DNA of 38,581 nucleotides, taken from positions 1 through 38,581 of the forward strand of contig WRDH01000029.1 in assembly GCA_009783555.1 (NCBI GenBank), given 5' to 3'. Source of the DNA: Oscillospiraceae bacterium (GTDB lineage Bacteria > Bacillota > Clostridia > Oscillospirales > Oscillospiraceae). The position numbers were made by a program, and so were the translations under genes. The notes beneath the pieces were generated by a model. That model saw only the letters and a list, made by a program, of their open reading frames with translations. It was not told the DNA's origin and did no database searches. Positions 31,888-38,581 of this stretch are shown here, piece after piece; position 1 is the stretch's first letter; each line of letters starts with the position of its first letter.

Positions 31888-33405
31888 ATGTTTAAGATAA
31901 TATCCGCACGGGATGCAATAAATCTTATAAAAGACGGCGATTGCATTGCAATAAACTCATTTTTGGCATGGTCAAACCCGGAGAAGCTGCATGACGCGCT
32001 GTATGAGCGGTTTGTCGAAACAGGTTCCCCGAATAACCTTCGCCTTTTTTGTGCGGCAGGGTTTGGGATATGGGACGAAAACCGATATGCCGACCGTTAC
32101 ATTAAGCTCGGAGCGGTCAAGGAAATAGTTGCCGGGCACTTCGGCAGCATGCCCGTAGCCACAAAGATGGCACTTGCGGGAGAAATCGAAGCGTATTGCC
32201 TTCCCCTCGGTGTACTCTCGCACACCATACGGGCTTCGGCAGCAGGTAAAAGCTGGTATGCAAGCGAAGTCGGTATCGGTATCTACTGCGACCCGAGAGT
32301 AGACAACTATGCAGTTAATGATATATCGCAAAAAGAGCTTGTCAGAATAATGGAAATGCACGGAAAGGAATATCTTCTCTACGATACACCGCAGATAGAC
32401 GTTGCTTTTATAAAAGGAACAACAGTTGACCCTAACGGAAACATTTCATTTGAAAAAGAATATCTGCTGGTAGACGCACTGGCAATAGCACAGGCAACAA
32501 AACGCAACGGCGGAAAAGTCATCGTAGAAGTTGAGCGTGTCAGCCACCAGTTCTCACGTCCCCGTAATGTGATTGTCCCGGGTCTTTTGGTCGATGCAGT
32601 CGTTGTATGTGAAGATTCCGGTGAATCAAGTGAATATAATCCGGCACTTTCGGGAGATGTACATGTGCCGTCAACGCATATGGATTATTACATAAATAAA
32701 CTCTCCGAAAGTACAAGAAAATCCGGCTCGGACGGTAAATACAGAGACATGGCAGCCGACATCATCGGCGACAGGGCGGCAAGAGAACTACGACCCGAGC
32801 AAATTGTAAATATAGGGATAGGGATTCCCGAAACAGTCGGAAAACACGCGTCAAATCAAGGAATTCTAAAAGACATTCATATAACCGTTGAAGCCGGCGG
32901 CGTTGGCGGATTGCCTGCTCCCGGTCTTGCATTCGGTGCAACAATCGGAGCCGATATGATTATCGACATGGCAGCACAATTCGACTTCTATGACGGCGGC
33001 GGACTGGACATCTGTTTTCTTGGCGGTCTGGAAGTTGACATGCACGGCAACGTAAACGCTCACAGAATGGAAGGTTACTTCGCAGGAATAGGCGGATTTG
33101 CAAACATAACAGCCGCCACAAAGCATATCGTATTCTGCCTGACCTTTTCCACAAAAGGCCTCAAGGTCTTAAAAAAAGGTGAGAATGTATTAATTGAAAA
33201 AGAAGGATCGATAAAGAAGTTCAAGAGAGAAGTAACAGCAATAAGCTTTTCGGGAAAACACGCACAAAAACGCGGTCAAAAAGTTCTATACATAACAGAA
33301 CGCTGCGTCTTCGAACTGACAGAACAAGGCTTAAAACTAAAAGAAGTATTCGAGGGAATAGACGAAAAAACCCAAATCCGCGATCTGCTCGACTTTGAAG
33401 TATAG
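31888..33405 (+). CDS. Family I CoA-transferase (acetate/propionate type, YdiF-like)
   Basis: A 505-residue fused alpha/beta CoA-transferase, which moves CoA between short-chain acyl-CoA and a free acid. The N-terminal half has 'DGDCIAINSFLAWSNPEKL' and 'AAGFGIWDENRYAD'; the C-terminal half has 'VNIGIGIPETVG' and 'ITVEAGGVGGLPAPGLAFG'. The Glu in that second motif, residue 335, falls at the position of the covalent glutamyl-CoA residue of YdiF (about 333). 'FLGGLEVDMHGNVN' is also typical. The frame is open 11 codons upstream; AGGAGG 11 nt before 31888 sets the start. It may serve acid exchange in fermentation; the natural acid is not determined by sequence. It stands alone and ends 13 nt before the convergent tRNA gene. 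Confidence 0.9.
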   Translation: MFKIISARDAINLIKDGDCIAINSFLAWSNPEKLHDALYERFVETGSPNNLRLFCAAGFGIWDENRYADRYIKLGAVKEIVAGHFGSMPVATKMALAGEIEAYCLPLGVLSHTIRASAAGKSWYASEVGIGIYCDPRVDNYAVNDISQKELVRIMEMHGKEYLLYDTPQIDVAFIKGTTVDPNGNISFEKEYLLVDALAIAQATKRNGGKVIVEVERVSHQFSRPRNVIVPGLLVDAVVVCEDSGESSEYNPALSGDVHVPSTHMDYYINKLSESTRKSGSDGKYRDMAADIIGDRAARELRPEQIVNIGIGIPETVGKHASNQGILKDIHITVEAGGVGGLPAPGLAFGATIGADMIIDMAAQFDFYDGGGLDICFLGGLEVDMHGNVNAHRMEGYFAGIGGFANITAATKHIVFCLTFSTKGLKVLKKGENVLIEKEGSIKKFKREVTAISFSGKHAQKRGQKVLYITERCVFELTEQGLKLKEVFEGIDEKTQIRDLLDFEV

Positions 33406-33418
33406 GGTTTACAAACTT

Positions 33419-33503
33419 TGGTGCGGTCGAAGGGACTTGAACCCCCACGCCTCTCGGCACAAGAACCTAAATCTTGCATGTCTGCCAATTCCATCACGAC
33501 CGC
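33419..33503 (-). tRNA. tRNA-Leu (anticodon UAG), CCA encoded
   Basis: A class II tRNA with a long variable arm. The acceptor stem GCGGTCG pairs with CGACCGC, followed by discriminator A and an encoded CCA (33421-33419). The D region is TGGAATTGGCAGA; the anticodon stem CAAGA/TCTTG encloses TTTAGGT, giving anticodon TAG; the variable arm is about TGCCGAGAGGCG; the T arm GGGGGTTCAAGTCCC is canonical. Reading frames across it are spurious. Confidence 0.97.
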
Positions 33504-33526
33504 ATATTTAGTTTTAACGTTCGACT

Positions 33527-33555
33527 AATATACCACACTCAATGCCGAGGTGCAA
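33527..33555 (-). promoter_or_regulatory. tRNA-Leu promoter
   Basis: On the minus strand TTGCAC (33555-33550), a 17-bp spacer and TATATT (33532-33527), about 24 nt before the mature tRNA. Confidence 0.6.
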
Positions 33556-33556
33556 G

Positions 33557-33602
33557 TGTATCGAATACCGTATCTGACAGTGTGTCGAATACCGTATCTG
33601 AC
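33557..33602. repeat. Two tandem 22-nt direct repeats
   Basis: Units at 33557-33578 and 33581-33602 differ at one base; the shared core is TCGAATACCGTATCTGAC and the period is 24 nt. They lie between the end of recN and the tRNA-Leu promoter. Their role is not known; a partial CCGTATTC word also occurs near 22238. Confidence 0.7.
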
Positions 33603-33624
33603 CACCCGGGGTAACAGTTCAGTC

Positions 33625-35322
33625 TTAATGCTTCTCAGTTTTAAACTTCTCTGCTGCCTTCAACTGTTCTTCAGCACCCCGTAGGGTTGTTTCCGTTATG
33701 TTTTCTCCACCGCTCAGGCGGGCGAGTTCTTTTTTTCTACCTTCGAAATCCAGTTCCGCTACGTGTGTATAGGTTCTGCCTTCCTTAACACTTTTGCTAA
33801 TTGAAAAATGGGTGTCCGCCATTACTGCTATTTGAGGCAGGTGTGTAACGCATAGAACTTGCCTGTTTTCAGCCAGTTTTGCGAGTTTTTCCCCAACTCT
33901 TTGTGCTGCAATACCCGATACGCCCGTGTCTATTTCGTCGAATACCATGGAAGCTGTATCTTGCTTACTGCTTAGGACATTTTTCAGAGCAAGCATTATT
34001 CTTGCAAGTTCGCCGCCCGATGCTATGCGGTTTATTCTACCGGGTGCTTCACCCGCGTTTGCGGACATTAAATACCACACAGTATCACACCCTTTAGCGG
34101 ATAGGTTATACTCTCCGGTTACCTCTCCAAACTCAACTGTGAAGCTAACTCCCTTCATATTAAGCTGCGAAAGCTCTTCTTCTACTTGATCTTGAAGGGT
34201 TTTTGCTGTTTTTTTCCGTTTGCCTGATAACTCATCGGATATTTTTTTTGCTTCTTTTACTATTGCTTTTAACTCATTTTCAAGTTTTGACAGCTTACTT
34301 GCCCCGTCCTCAATGTCTGATAATTCTATTCTTGCGCGTTCTGCGTGTTCTATAGCTTGTTCTTCACTGCCATATTTACGGGATATCCGCTTCAACACAT
34401 CAAGGCGTTCTTCCAGTTCTTCAAGCTCTCCCGGTGAAAAGTCCAGCTTTGCTCGAAAATCGCGTAGTTCGTCCGCTATGTCCTGCGCTGTGTATTTCAT
34501 ATCATCAAGACGTTCGCTTAGTGTGCGTAACTCTTCGGAATATTGTGACGCTCGCCCGAGTTGTGTATGAGCATCACTAATCAAGGCGACAGCACCTGTT
34601 GTTTCTCCTCCGCCGTACAGAGCCTCAAATGCGGCTTCTATCGATTCGGTCAACTTTGAGGAGTTGAGAAGCAAATCCCGTCTTGTTGTTAACTCGTGGT
34701 GCTCCCCAATGTTTAGTTTCGCTCGTTCAATTTCGTTTATCTGATGCTTTAAGGTGTCGATACGCCGTTCTTTTTCGCTCTCATCCATTGTTAACTTTTC
34801 TATTTCCGTTACCTTATCTCTGAGGGAAATAAAAACTTCTTTGAACTTTTCCAGTTCTTTTTCATGGTTGCCGAAAGTGTCAAGATAAGTGAGGTGAGAA
34901 TCTTCATCAAGCAGCTTACGTCCGTCATTTTGTCCGTGAATGTCAAGCAGTGCCAAACCTGCTTCACGCAAGGTTGCTACAGGAACAGGTGTGCCGTTTA
35001 TACGGCAAACATTTTTTCCATCAGCAGATATTCTGCGGGTAATGAATAAATCTCCGCTTTCATCGGGCTCTATTCCATGTTCAATCAACCATGAATGCAC
35101 TTGCGGGTCTGCATCTGAAAACACGGCTGTAACAGAAGCAAAATCCGCTCCTGTTCTTATTAATTCCCTCGATGTCCGGTATCCTGTTACTGCGGATAAC
35201 GAGTCAATTACTATTGATTTTCCGGCTCCCGTTTCTCCGGTCAGAACATTAAGTCCTGATGAAAACTCAATGTCTGCCACTTCAATAACAGCCACATTCT
35301 CTATATGAAGCAATTTAATCAC
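33625..35322 (-). CDS. recN: DNA repair protein RecN
   Basis: A 565-residue SMC-like ATPase of double-strand break repair. Walker A 'LTGETGAGKSIVIDSL' near the N-terminus, a long helical coiled-coil middle (about 150-350), the signature 'RIASGGELARIMLALKNVL' and Walker B 'SMVFDEIDTGVSG' followed by 'QVLCVTHLPQIAVMADTHF'. The start is GTG at 35322, which overlaps the argR stop in the pattern GTGA and is preceded by GAGGAG at 8 nt; the frame is open further up but that lies inside argR. Last gene of the operon OLE-oapA-tlyA-nadK-argR-recN. Confidence 0.96.
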   Translation of the reverse strand: MIKLLHIENVAVIEVADIEFSSGLNVLTGETGAGKSIVIDSLSAVTGYRTSRELIRTGADFASVTAVFSDADPQVHSWLIEHGIEPDESGDLFITRRISADGKNVCRINGTPVPVATLREAGLALLDIHGQNDGRKLLDEDSHLTYLDTFGNHEKELEKFKEVFISLRDKVTEIEKLTMDESEKERRIDTLKHQINEIERAKLNIGEHHELTTRRDLLLNSSKLTESIEAAFEALYGGGETTGAVALISDAHTQLGRASQYSEELRTLSERLDDMKYTAQDIADELRDFRAKLDFSPGELEELEERLDVLKRISRKYGSEEQAIEHAERARIELSDIEDGASKLSKLENELKAIVKEAKKISDELSGKRKKTAKTLQDQVEEELSQLNMKGVSFTVEFGEVTGEYNLSAKGCDTVWYLMSANAGEAPGRINRIASGGELARIMLALKNVLSSKQDTASMVFDEIDTGVSGIAAQRVGEKLAKLAENRQVLCVTHLPQIAVMADTHFSISKSVKEGRTYTHVAELDFEGRKKELARLSGGENITETTLRGAEEQLKAAEKFKTEKH

Positions 35323-35771
35323 TTCAAGATCTCCTCTATTTCCTTGCAAAACTTCTCGGCTGATGCTACATCATGCATAGCAATAAACCCTGTGTCATCG
35401 CCGGCTATCGAGCCTACGATGTTTTTTATGCCCATTGAGTCAATTGCGCTGCATGCGGCAGGGGCGAGACTTGGCAGGGTTTTGAGTACAACGATATTTT
35501 GTGCCGTGGCGAATGATACTACACCTTCTCTGAATATCGCCTTCAAGCGTAATGTATTGCTTTGAGAGTCCGGTCTATCGCTGATTGCGTATCTGTGGGT
35601 TCCGCGCGAGGTCAGTTCTTTTATCAGATGCAAATCTCTGATATCTCTGGATATTGTTGCCTGGGTACTTTCGATGCCGATTTTTTCAAGCTCCTCAATC
35701 AGTTGATTTTGAGTTTCAACATCTGTTGCCGTAATGACCTGAAGAATTGCTTTTTGTCTTAGTCTTTTCAT
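35319..35771 (-). CDS. argR: Arginine repressor ArgR/AhrC
   Basis: A 150-residue arginine-responsive regulator. The N-terminal winged helix is 'QKAILQVITATDVETQNQLI' and 'IGIESTQATISRDIRDLHLI'; the C-terminal hexamerisation and arginine-binding domain carries 'SMGIKNIVGSIAGDDTGFIA' with the conserved GDD. It overlaps nadK by one base (TAATG) and recN by the GTGA overlap, so the three are translationally coupled. In Bacillus the same cluster order is tlyA, argR, recN. Confidence 0.96.
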   Translation of the reverse strand: MKRLRQKAILQVITATDVETQNQLIEELEKIGIESTQATISRDIRDLHLIKELTSRGTHRYAISDRPDSQSNTLRLKAIFREGVVSFATAQNIVVLKTLPSLAPAACSAIDSMGIKNIVGSIAGDDTGFIAMHDVASAEKFCKEIEEILK

Positions 35772-36652
35772 TATCTTTCCCCCAACTTTTCACTTACTTT
35801 TCTGTAAAAGCTTTTGTCCGATAAACGCACAAGCTTTGTATTTCGCTCCGATTTGCAGACTCTGATAATATCTCCGCTTTGTACGCTTACATGTCCTCCG
35901 CCATCTACTGATATATACGCAGGGTTTACTTTTTTATTACCGATTTCCACTGTTACAATTCTTCCCAACATGAGCACAAACGACCTTGCTTCCAGAACAT
36001 GCGCGCATACCGGAGTTATGATTATATTTTTCGCCGTCGGGTCAACTATAGGCCCGCCGGCGGACATTGAATATGCAGTAGAACCTGTCGGAGTAGCTAT
36101 TACGGTTCCGTCGCCTGAAAAACTCGTTATTTTTTGGTTGTCACCATAAATCGTCATATCAATGACTTTGTTGTCGCCTTTTACTACTATATCGTTTAGC
36201 GCAAAGTCACGGTAGAGAATTTCGCCGTCACGTTCAATTTCGGCGTCAATCATAATCCGTGTTTCTATTTTATACTCGCCGTGTGCTACGGAGTTTAAAA
36301 GGTCTATTTCCACGGCTTCAAGCTCTGCCATAAAGCCTTTGCCGCCCAGATTGATACCGAGAATTGGTACCCCAAAGTCTGCTGCCGCACGTGCAGCCCG
36401 TAAAATTGTACCATCACCGCCGAAGGTTATAATCATTTCCGCCGCGTCTAGTTCCTTGTCAATGCTTGATAAATGCAACCTTGACTGCGGAGTGATGTCT
36501 GATAAATCAGTGTGTATAGAATCTTCTATTGAAATCGGGCAAAGGACCGGTTGCCAACCGCTGTTTTCCAATATTTCCCCAACCTTCGCCGTCACTACAA
36601 GCTCTCTGTCGGTATCAATATTTGTATAGAGGATTATTTTTCTTTTACTCAT
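35771..36652 (-). CDS. nadK: NAD kinase
   Basis: A 293-residue ATP-NAD kinase, which makes NADP. The active-site motif 'ITFGGDGTILRAARA' (GGDGT), 'GINLGGKGFMAEL' and 'SGDGTVIATPTGSTAYSMSA' are diagnostic. The length is normal. AGGA lies 9 nt before the ATG. The stop overlaps the argR start by one base. A 111-nt gap to the upstream tlyA-like gene carries no gene. Confidence 0.96.
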   Translation of the reverse strand: MSKRKIILYTNIDTDRELVVTAKVGEILENSGWQPVLCPISIEDSIHTDLSDITPQSRLHLSSIDKELDAAEMIITFGGDGTILRAARAAADFGVPILGINLGGKGFMAELEAVEIDLLNSVAHGEYKIETRIMIDAEIERDGEILYRDFALNDIVVKGDNKVIDMTIYGDNQKITSFSGDGTVIATPTGSTAYSMSAGGPIVDPTAKNIIITPVCAHVLEARSFVLMLGRIVTVEIGNKKVNPAYISVDGGGHVSVQSGDIIRVCKSERNTKLVRLSDKSFYRKVSEKLGER

Positions 36653-36763
36653 TTTTGCATTCCTGATATTTACGTATAGTATTACTTAGAATAAAACATA
36701 TAAAACTATGTTGCCCTATATTTGCCTTTCTCTGATCCCTGACTCCTTGTGACGATAGCTGCG

Positions 36764-37438
36764 TTAAGCTAAGTTTTTGTGTGATTCGGATACAATTGCG
36801 CCTGTGTGGCTTTTTGTTATACCTTTTCTATTTTGCAAATTAATATTTGAACCTATCCGGCCTAAATATTCTATGTTACCTTTCGGACCTTTAACAGGGG
36901 AGTATGTAATATCTTTTACATGAAACCCCGATTTTTCAGCATTTTCGATAAACCGGTCCAGAACTTCTTTATGTGTTTCCGGATCACGCACGACACCTTT
37001 TTTGCCTACCTTTTCTTTCCCGGCCTCAAATTGCGGCTTTATTAAGCAAATCGCTTCGTTTTTTTCCGTCATTAGTTCCCGCACAACAGGCAGGACAAGC
37101 GCAAGTGATATGAATGAAAGGTCGATTACAGCAAGTTCCGGCTTATACTCAAGCATATCGGGTGTTACATAGCGGATATTTGTCCGCTCCATCGTAATTA
37201 CACGCTCATCTGTCCGCAAGCTCCATGCAAGCTGACCATAACCGACATCAACTGCATATACCAGCTTTGCGCCATGTTTCAGCAAACAATCCGTAAATCC
37301 TCCGGTTGAAGCTCCACAGTCAATACAGACCTTGCCTTCGGGTGAAATTTCAAAGTACTTTAGTGCTTTTTCAAGTTTCTGCCCGCCACGGCTGACATAC
37401 TCCAACCCGTCAAAAACGTTTAAATCAATACTGCTCAT
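36764..37438 (-). CDS. TlyA-family rRNA methyltransferase lacking the S4 domain
   Basis: A 224-residue FtsJ/RrmJ-fold, SAM-dependent methyltransferase of the TlyA family (2'-O-methylation of rRNA, known from the mycobacterial member). It starts almost at the family's 'YVSRGGQKLEKAL'; 'VCIDCGASTGGFTDCLL' is the SAM motif, 'LAVIDLSFISLALVLP' and 'AICLIKPQFEAG' supply the catalytic Asp and Lys, and 'SPVKGPKGNIEYLGR' the last Glu. Normal TlyA is about 270 aa with an RNA-binding S4 domain of about 60 residues at the N-terminus; it is absent here, and only 52 nt separate the gene from oapA, so it is not encoded in another frame. The ribosome site is weak. It may be catalytically intact but bind RNA differently. 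Confidence 0.88.
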   Translation of the reverse strand: MSSIDLNVFDGLEYVSRGGQKLEKALKYFEISPEGKVCIDCGASTGGFTDCLLKHGAKLVYAVDVGYGQLAWSLRTDERVITMERTNIRYVTPDMLEYKPELAVIDLSFISLALVLPVVRELMTEKNEAICLIKPQFEAGKEKVGKKGVVRDPETHKEVLDRFIENAEKSGFHVKDITYSPVKGPKGNIEYLGRIGSNINLQNRKGITKSHTGAIVSESHKNLA

Positions 37439-37490
37439 TTATACATCCACGCTTAAAACTTAGAAGTGAAAACAACTTTCCACTACATGG

Positions 37491-38036
37491 CTATCCATCC
37501 TTCGAAAACGGCATTATCCTGAGAAGATTTAACATTCGGCCGACACTGTGTACGATTGCCGTACTTTCATTAAATGCGAGTGTTTTTCCGATTGCCTTTC
37601 CGCCGACTGTTAATCCTGTTACTCCGGCTGAAATCAAAACAGGGAACAACATGCTTTCTGTGTTAAATCCGTCCATAAGTCTTGCCGCTATAAGTGCTGC
37701 GGTGGTTCCGCTGATGATTCCCGTGACATCACCTATTACATCGTTGCAGTAGCTGGTCACTCTGTTTGCGTTCTTAATAAGGCGCAAGGATTCGGCAGCG
37801 CCACGTTGGCGGCGTGTAGCCATTGAATGAAACGGAGCTTCCGTTGCCGCCGTTACTGCTATTCCGATTATATCGAAGATTATACCGACGATGATGAAAA
37901 TTACAAGAACGGTAAACGACATAATGTAGCCTGTTCGTCCTAGTATTTCTGTTGAAGCAAGAGTAAATACTATCGATGCTACAAGACTGATAACTACAAT
38001 TTTTATGAGCCATTTTAAGTTTGTTTTTTTCTTCAT
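37491..38036 (-). CDS. oapA: OLE-associated membrane protein OapA
   Basis: A 181-residue protein with about four membrane helices (about 10-28, 38-62, 97-118, 128-147). Known OapA binds OLE RNA and keeps it at the membrane, and has a DXXXD motif; here DVIGD at 99-103 in 'SYCNDVIGDVTGIISG'. The segment 'IIFDIIGIAVTAATEAPFHS' followed by a basic stretch ('MATRRQRGA') and 'LIKNANRV' fits my memory of the family. The gene lies just downstream of a long structured RNA, as in the known ole-oapA pairs, and is followed by tlyA, nadK, argR and recN. There is no clear ribosome site before the ATG, which may mean regulated or coupled translation from the RNA's 3' end. Identification is by recalled family features and context, not by alignment. 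Confidence 0.85.
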   Translation of the reverse strand: MKKKTNLKWLIKIVVISLVASIVFTLASTEILGRTGYIMSFTVLVIFIIVGIIFDIIGIAVTAATEAPFHSMATRRQRGAAESLRLIKNANRVTSYCNDVIGDVTGIISGTTAALIAARLMDGFNTESMLFPVLISAGVTGLTVGGKAIGKTLAFNESTAIVHSVGRMLNLLRIMPFSKDG

Positions 38037-38074
38037 ATAATACTATAGCGTTCTGCAAATTCAAGAAATGCGGC

Positions 38075-38581
38075 GGCGGATAAAGTAAATCTTACGGCTT
38101 AGGTCGGGACCGGTTTTCCCCTGCAAGTACCTCCCGTTGCCGTGGAGGCGGTTTCCCATTAAACCCGCATTCATGCCGTTGCCGGAACATGTTGCCCGAT
38201 TGCCACTTAGTCCGTACTGTAATCCTCTGTCCGCCCCGGTGGTGACATATCACTCCCGGACAGCCTAGGTGTTTTCCACTACAGTCAAACCGTCTCTTAG
38301 CCTCTTTTGCAGCAAATATTTCAAGAGCAGACTTGTTTTTGTTATGGCCATAACGCAAACAAGTGATTCCTCTATCCGCATTTACCACTCAAGGCAGGCT
38401 ACACTGCACACAGGTTTCCCCGCAATGCAGGTTCAGGCCTGAGTCGTACGGGATCTATCCCGAGATTTCAGTAAACTGAGGTCTCCAAACTGTCCCGCAC
38501 AAGAACAGGTCTCCACGCTGACAGGGTCGGGTTCTCCATGCCATTGGAAAGCGCCCTGAAAGCGCAAGCAGCTCAGAAAAA
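38075..38581 (-). ncRNA. OLE RNA (large structured ncRNA), 3' part; 5' end beyond window
   Basis: About 500 nt with no convincing gene, just upstream of oapA. OLE RNAs are about 600 nt, reside at the membrane with OapA and other proteins, and occur mainly in anaerobic or extremophilic Bacillota in operons with tlyA, argR, recN and isoprenoid genes. Several perfect helices support a structured RNA: CTGTCCG/CGGACAG (38227-38233 with 38257-38263) enclosing GTGA-TATG-TCAC; ACTTGTTT/AAACAAGT (38331-38338, 38357-38364) around GTTATGGCCATAAC; CGGGAT/ATCCCG (38449-38462); CTGCA/TGCAG around GGGGAAACC; and CCTCC/GGAGG near 38130-38150. The 3' end is not fixed by sequence. I did not compare it with the OLE model; the call rests mostly on OapA and context. 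A 98-aa frame inside is probably spurious. Confidence 0.8.

Noticed and set aside
33276..33497. 73-aa minus-strand frame 'MMELADMQDLGSC...' over the tRNA
   Set aside because: It is the tRNA-Leu gene read as protein, a common annotation artefact.
33557..33602. CRISPR array
   Set aside because: Only two 22-nt units with a 2-nt gap; no spacers and no cas genes in the window.
38092..38388. 98-aa frame on the minus strand inside the putative OLE RNA
   Set aside because: Its composition is not protein-like, it has no ribosome site, and it coincides with base-paired helices of a structured RNA.
38075..38581. Group II intron, tmRNA or SRP RNA as the identity of the right-edge RNA
   Set aside because: No domain V-type hairpin or intron reverse transcriptase, no tRNA-like ends or tag frame, and no SRP GNAR tetraloop/Alu pattern; the OapA neighbour points to OLE.

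Overview
The window looks like a chromosomal segment of an anaerobic, sugar-fermenting Clostridia-type Bacillota. This rests on a class A RNase P RNA, strong sigma-A promoters (TTGACA/17 bp/TATAAT type), AGGAGG ribosome sites, a tRNA with an encoded CCA end, a zinc-type ribosomal protein S18, Bacillota lipoproteins, and the recN-argR-nadK-tlyA gene order. No phage, insertion sequence or CRISPR array is visible. No species can be named from the sequence alone.

Layout. 1-4400: the start of an ORF6N-domain gene, a probable internally deleted NUDIX remnant, a very acidic Glu/Pro-repeat protein, a PadR/HAAS/DUF4097 envelope operon with an unusual hairpin leader, and the RNase P RNA gene. 4500-21200: a carbohydrate-utilisation region split into three transcription units: (A) GH28-like beta-helix protein, discoidin-domain protein and GH65 phosphorylase; (B) a secreted lipoprotein with two copies of an unrecognised domain, next to a LacI-family regulator; (C) an ABC sugar transporter (binding protein and two permeases, no ATPase) and a second GH65 enzyme. 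Each unit starts with a sigma-A promoter followed at once by the same 14-bp pseudo-palindrome (consensus GTTTAGCGTTAAAC or its complement), so the local LacI protein probably controls all three. A CHASE2/HD-GYP signalling protein and a divergent FecR-domain lipoprotein sit inside this region. 21200-24960: a GNAT acetyltransferase with a Gly-Ser repeat linker, a GlmU-like nucleotidyltransferase, a small membrane protein, and the rpsF-ssb-rpsR operon with a candidate S6:S18 leader. 24960-33620: a hybrid histidine kinase paired with an orphan OpuBC/OsmF-type binding protein, aspS, an aldo/keto reductase, a CoA-transferase and tRNA-Leu(UAG).

33620-38581: a minus-strand operon read from the right edge inward: a long structured non-coding RNA, a four-helix membrane protein with a DXXXD motif, a TlyA-like methyltransferase without its S4 domain, NAD kinase, ArgR and RecN. 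From the membrane protein and the gene order I identify the first two as OLE RNA (5' end beyond the window) and its partner OapA. This is the most interesting part of the window.

A family of short hairpins with a GGGGAC/GTCCCC core sits just after stop codons at six places. The sugar genes suggest extracellular binding or trimming of a glycan, import by an ABC system that borrows a housekeeping ATPase, and intracellular phosphorolysis by the two GH65 enzymes. The glycan itself cannot be named from the sequence.
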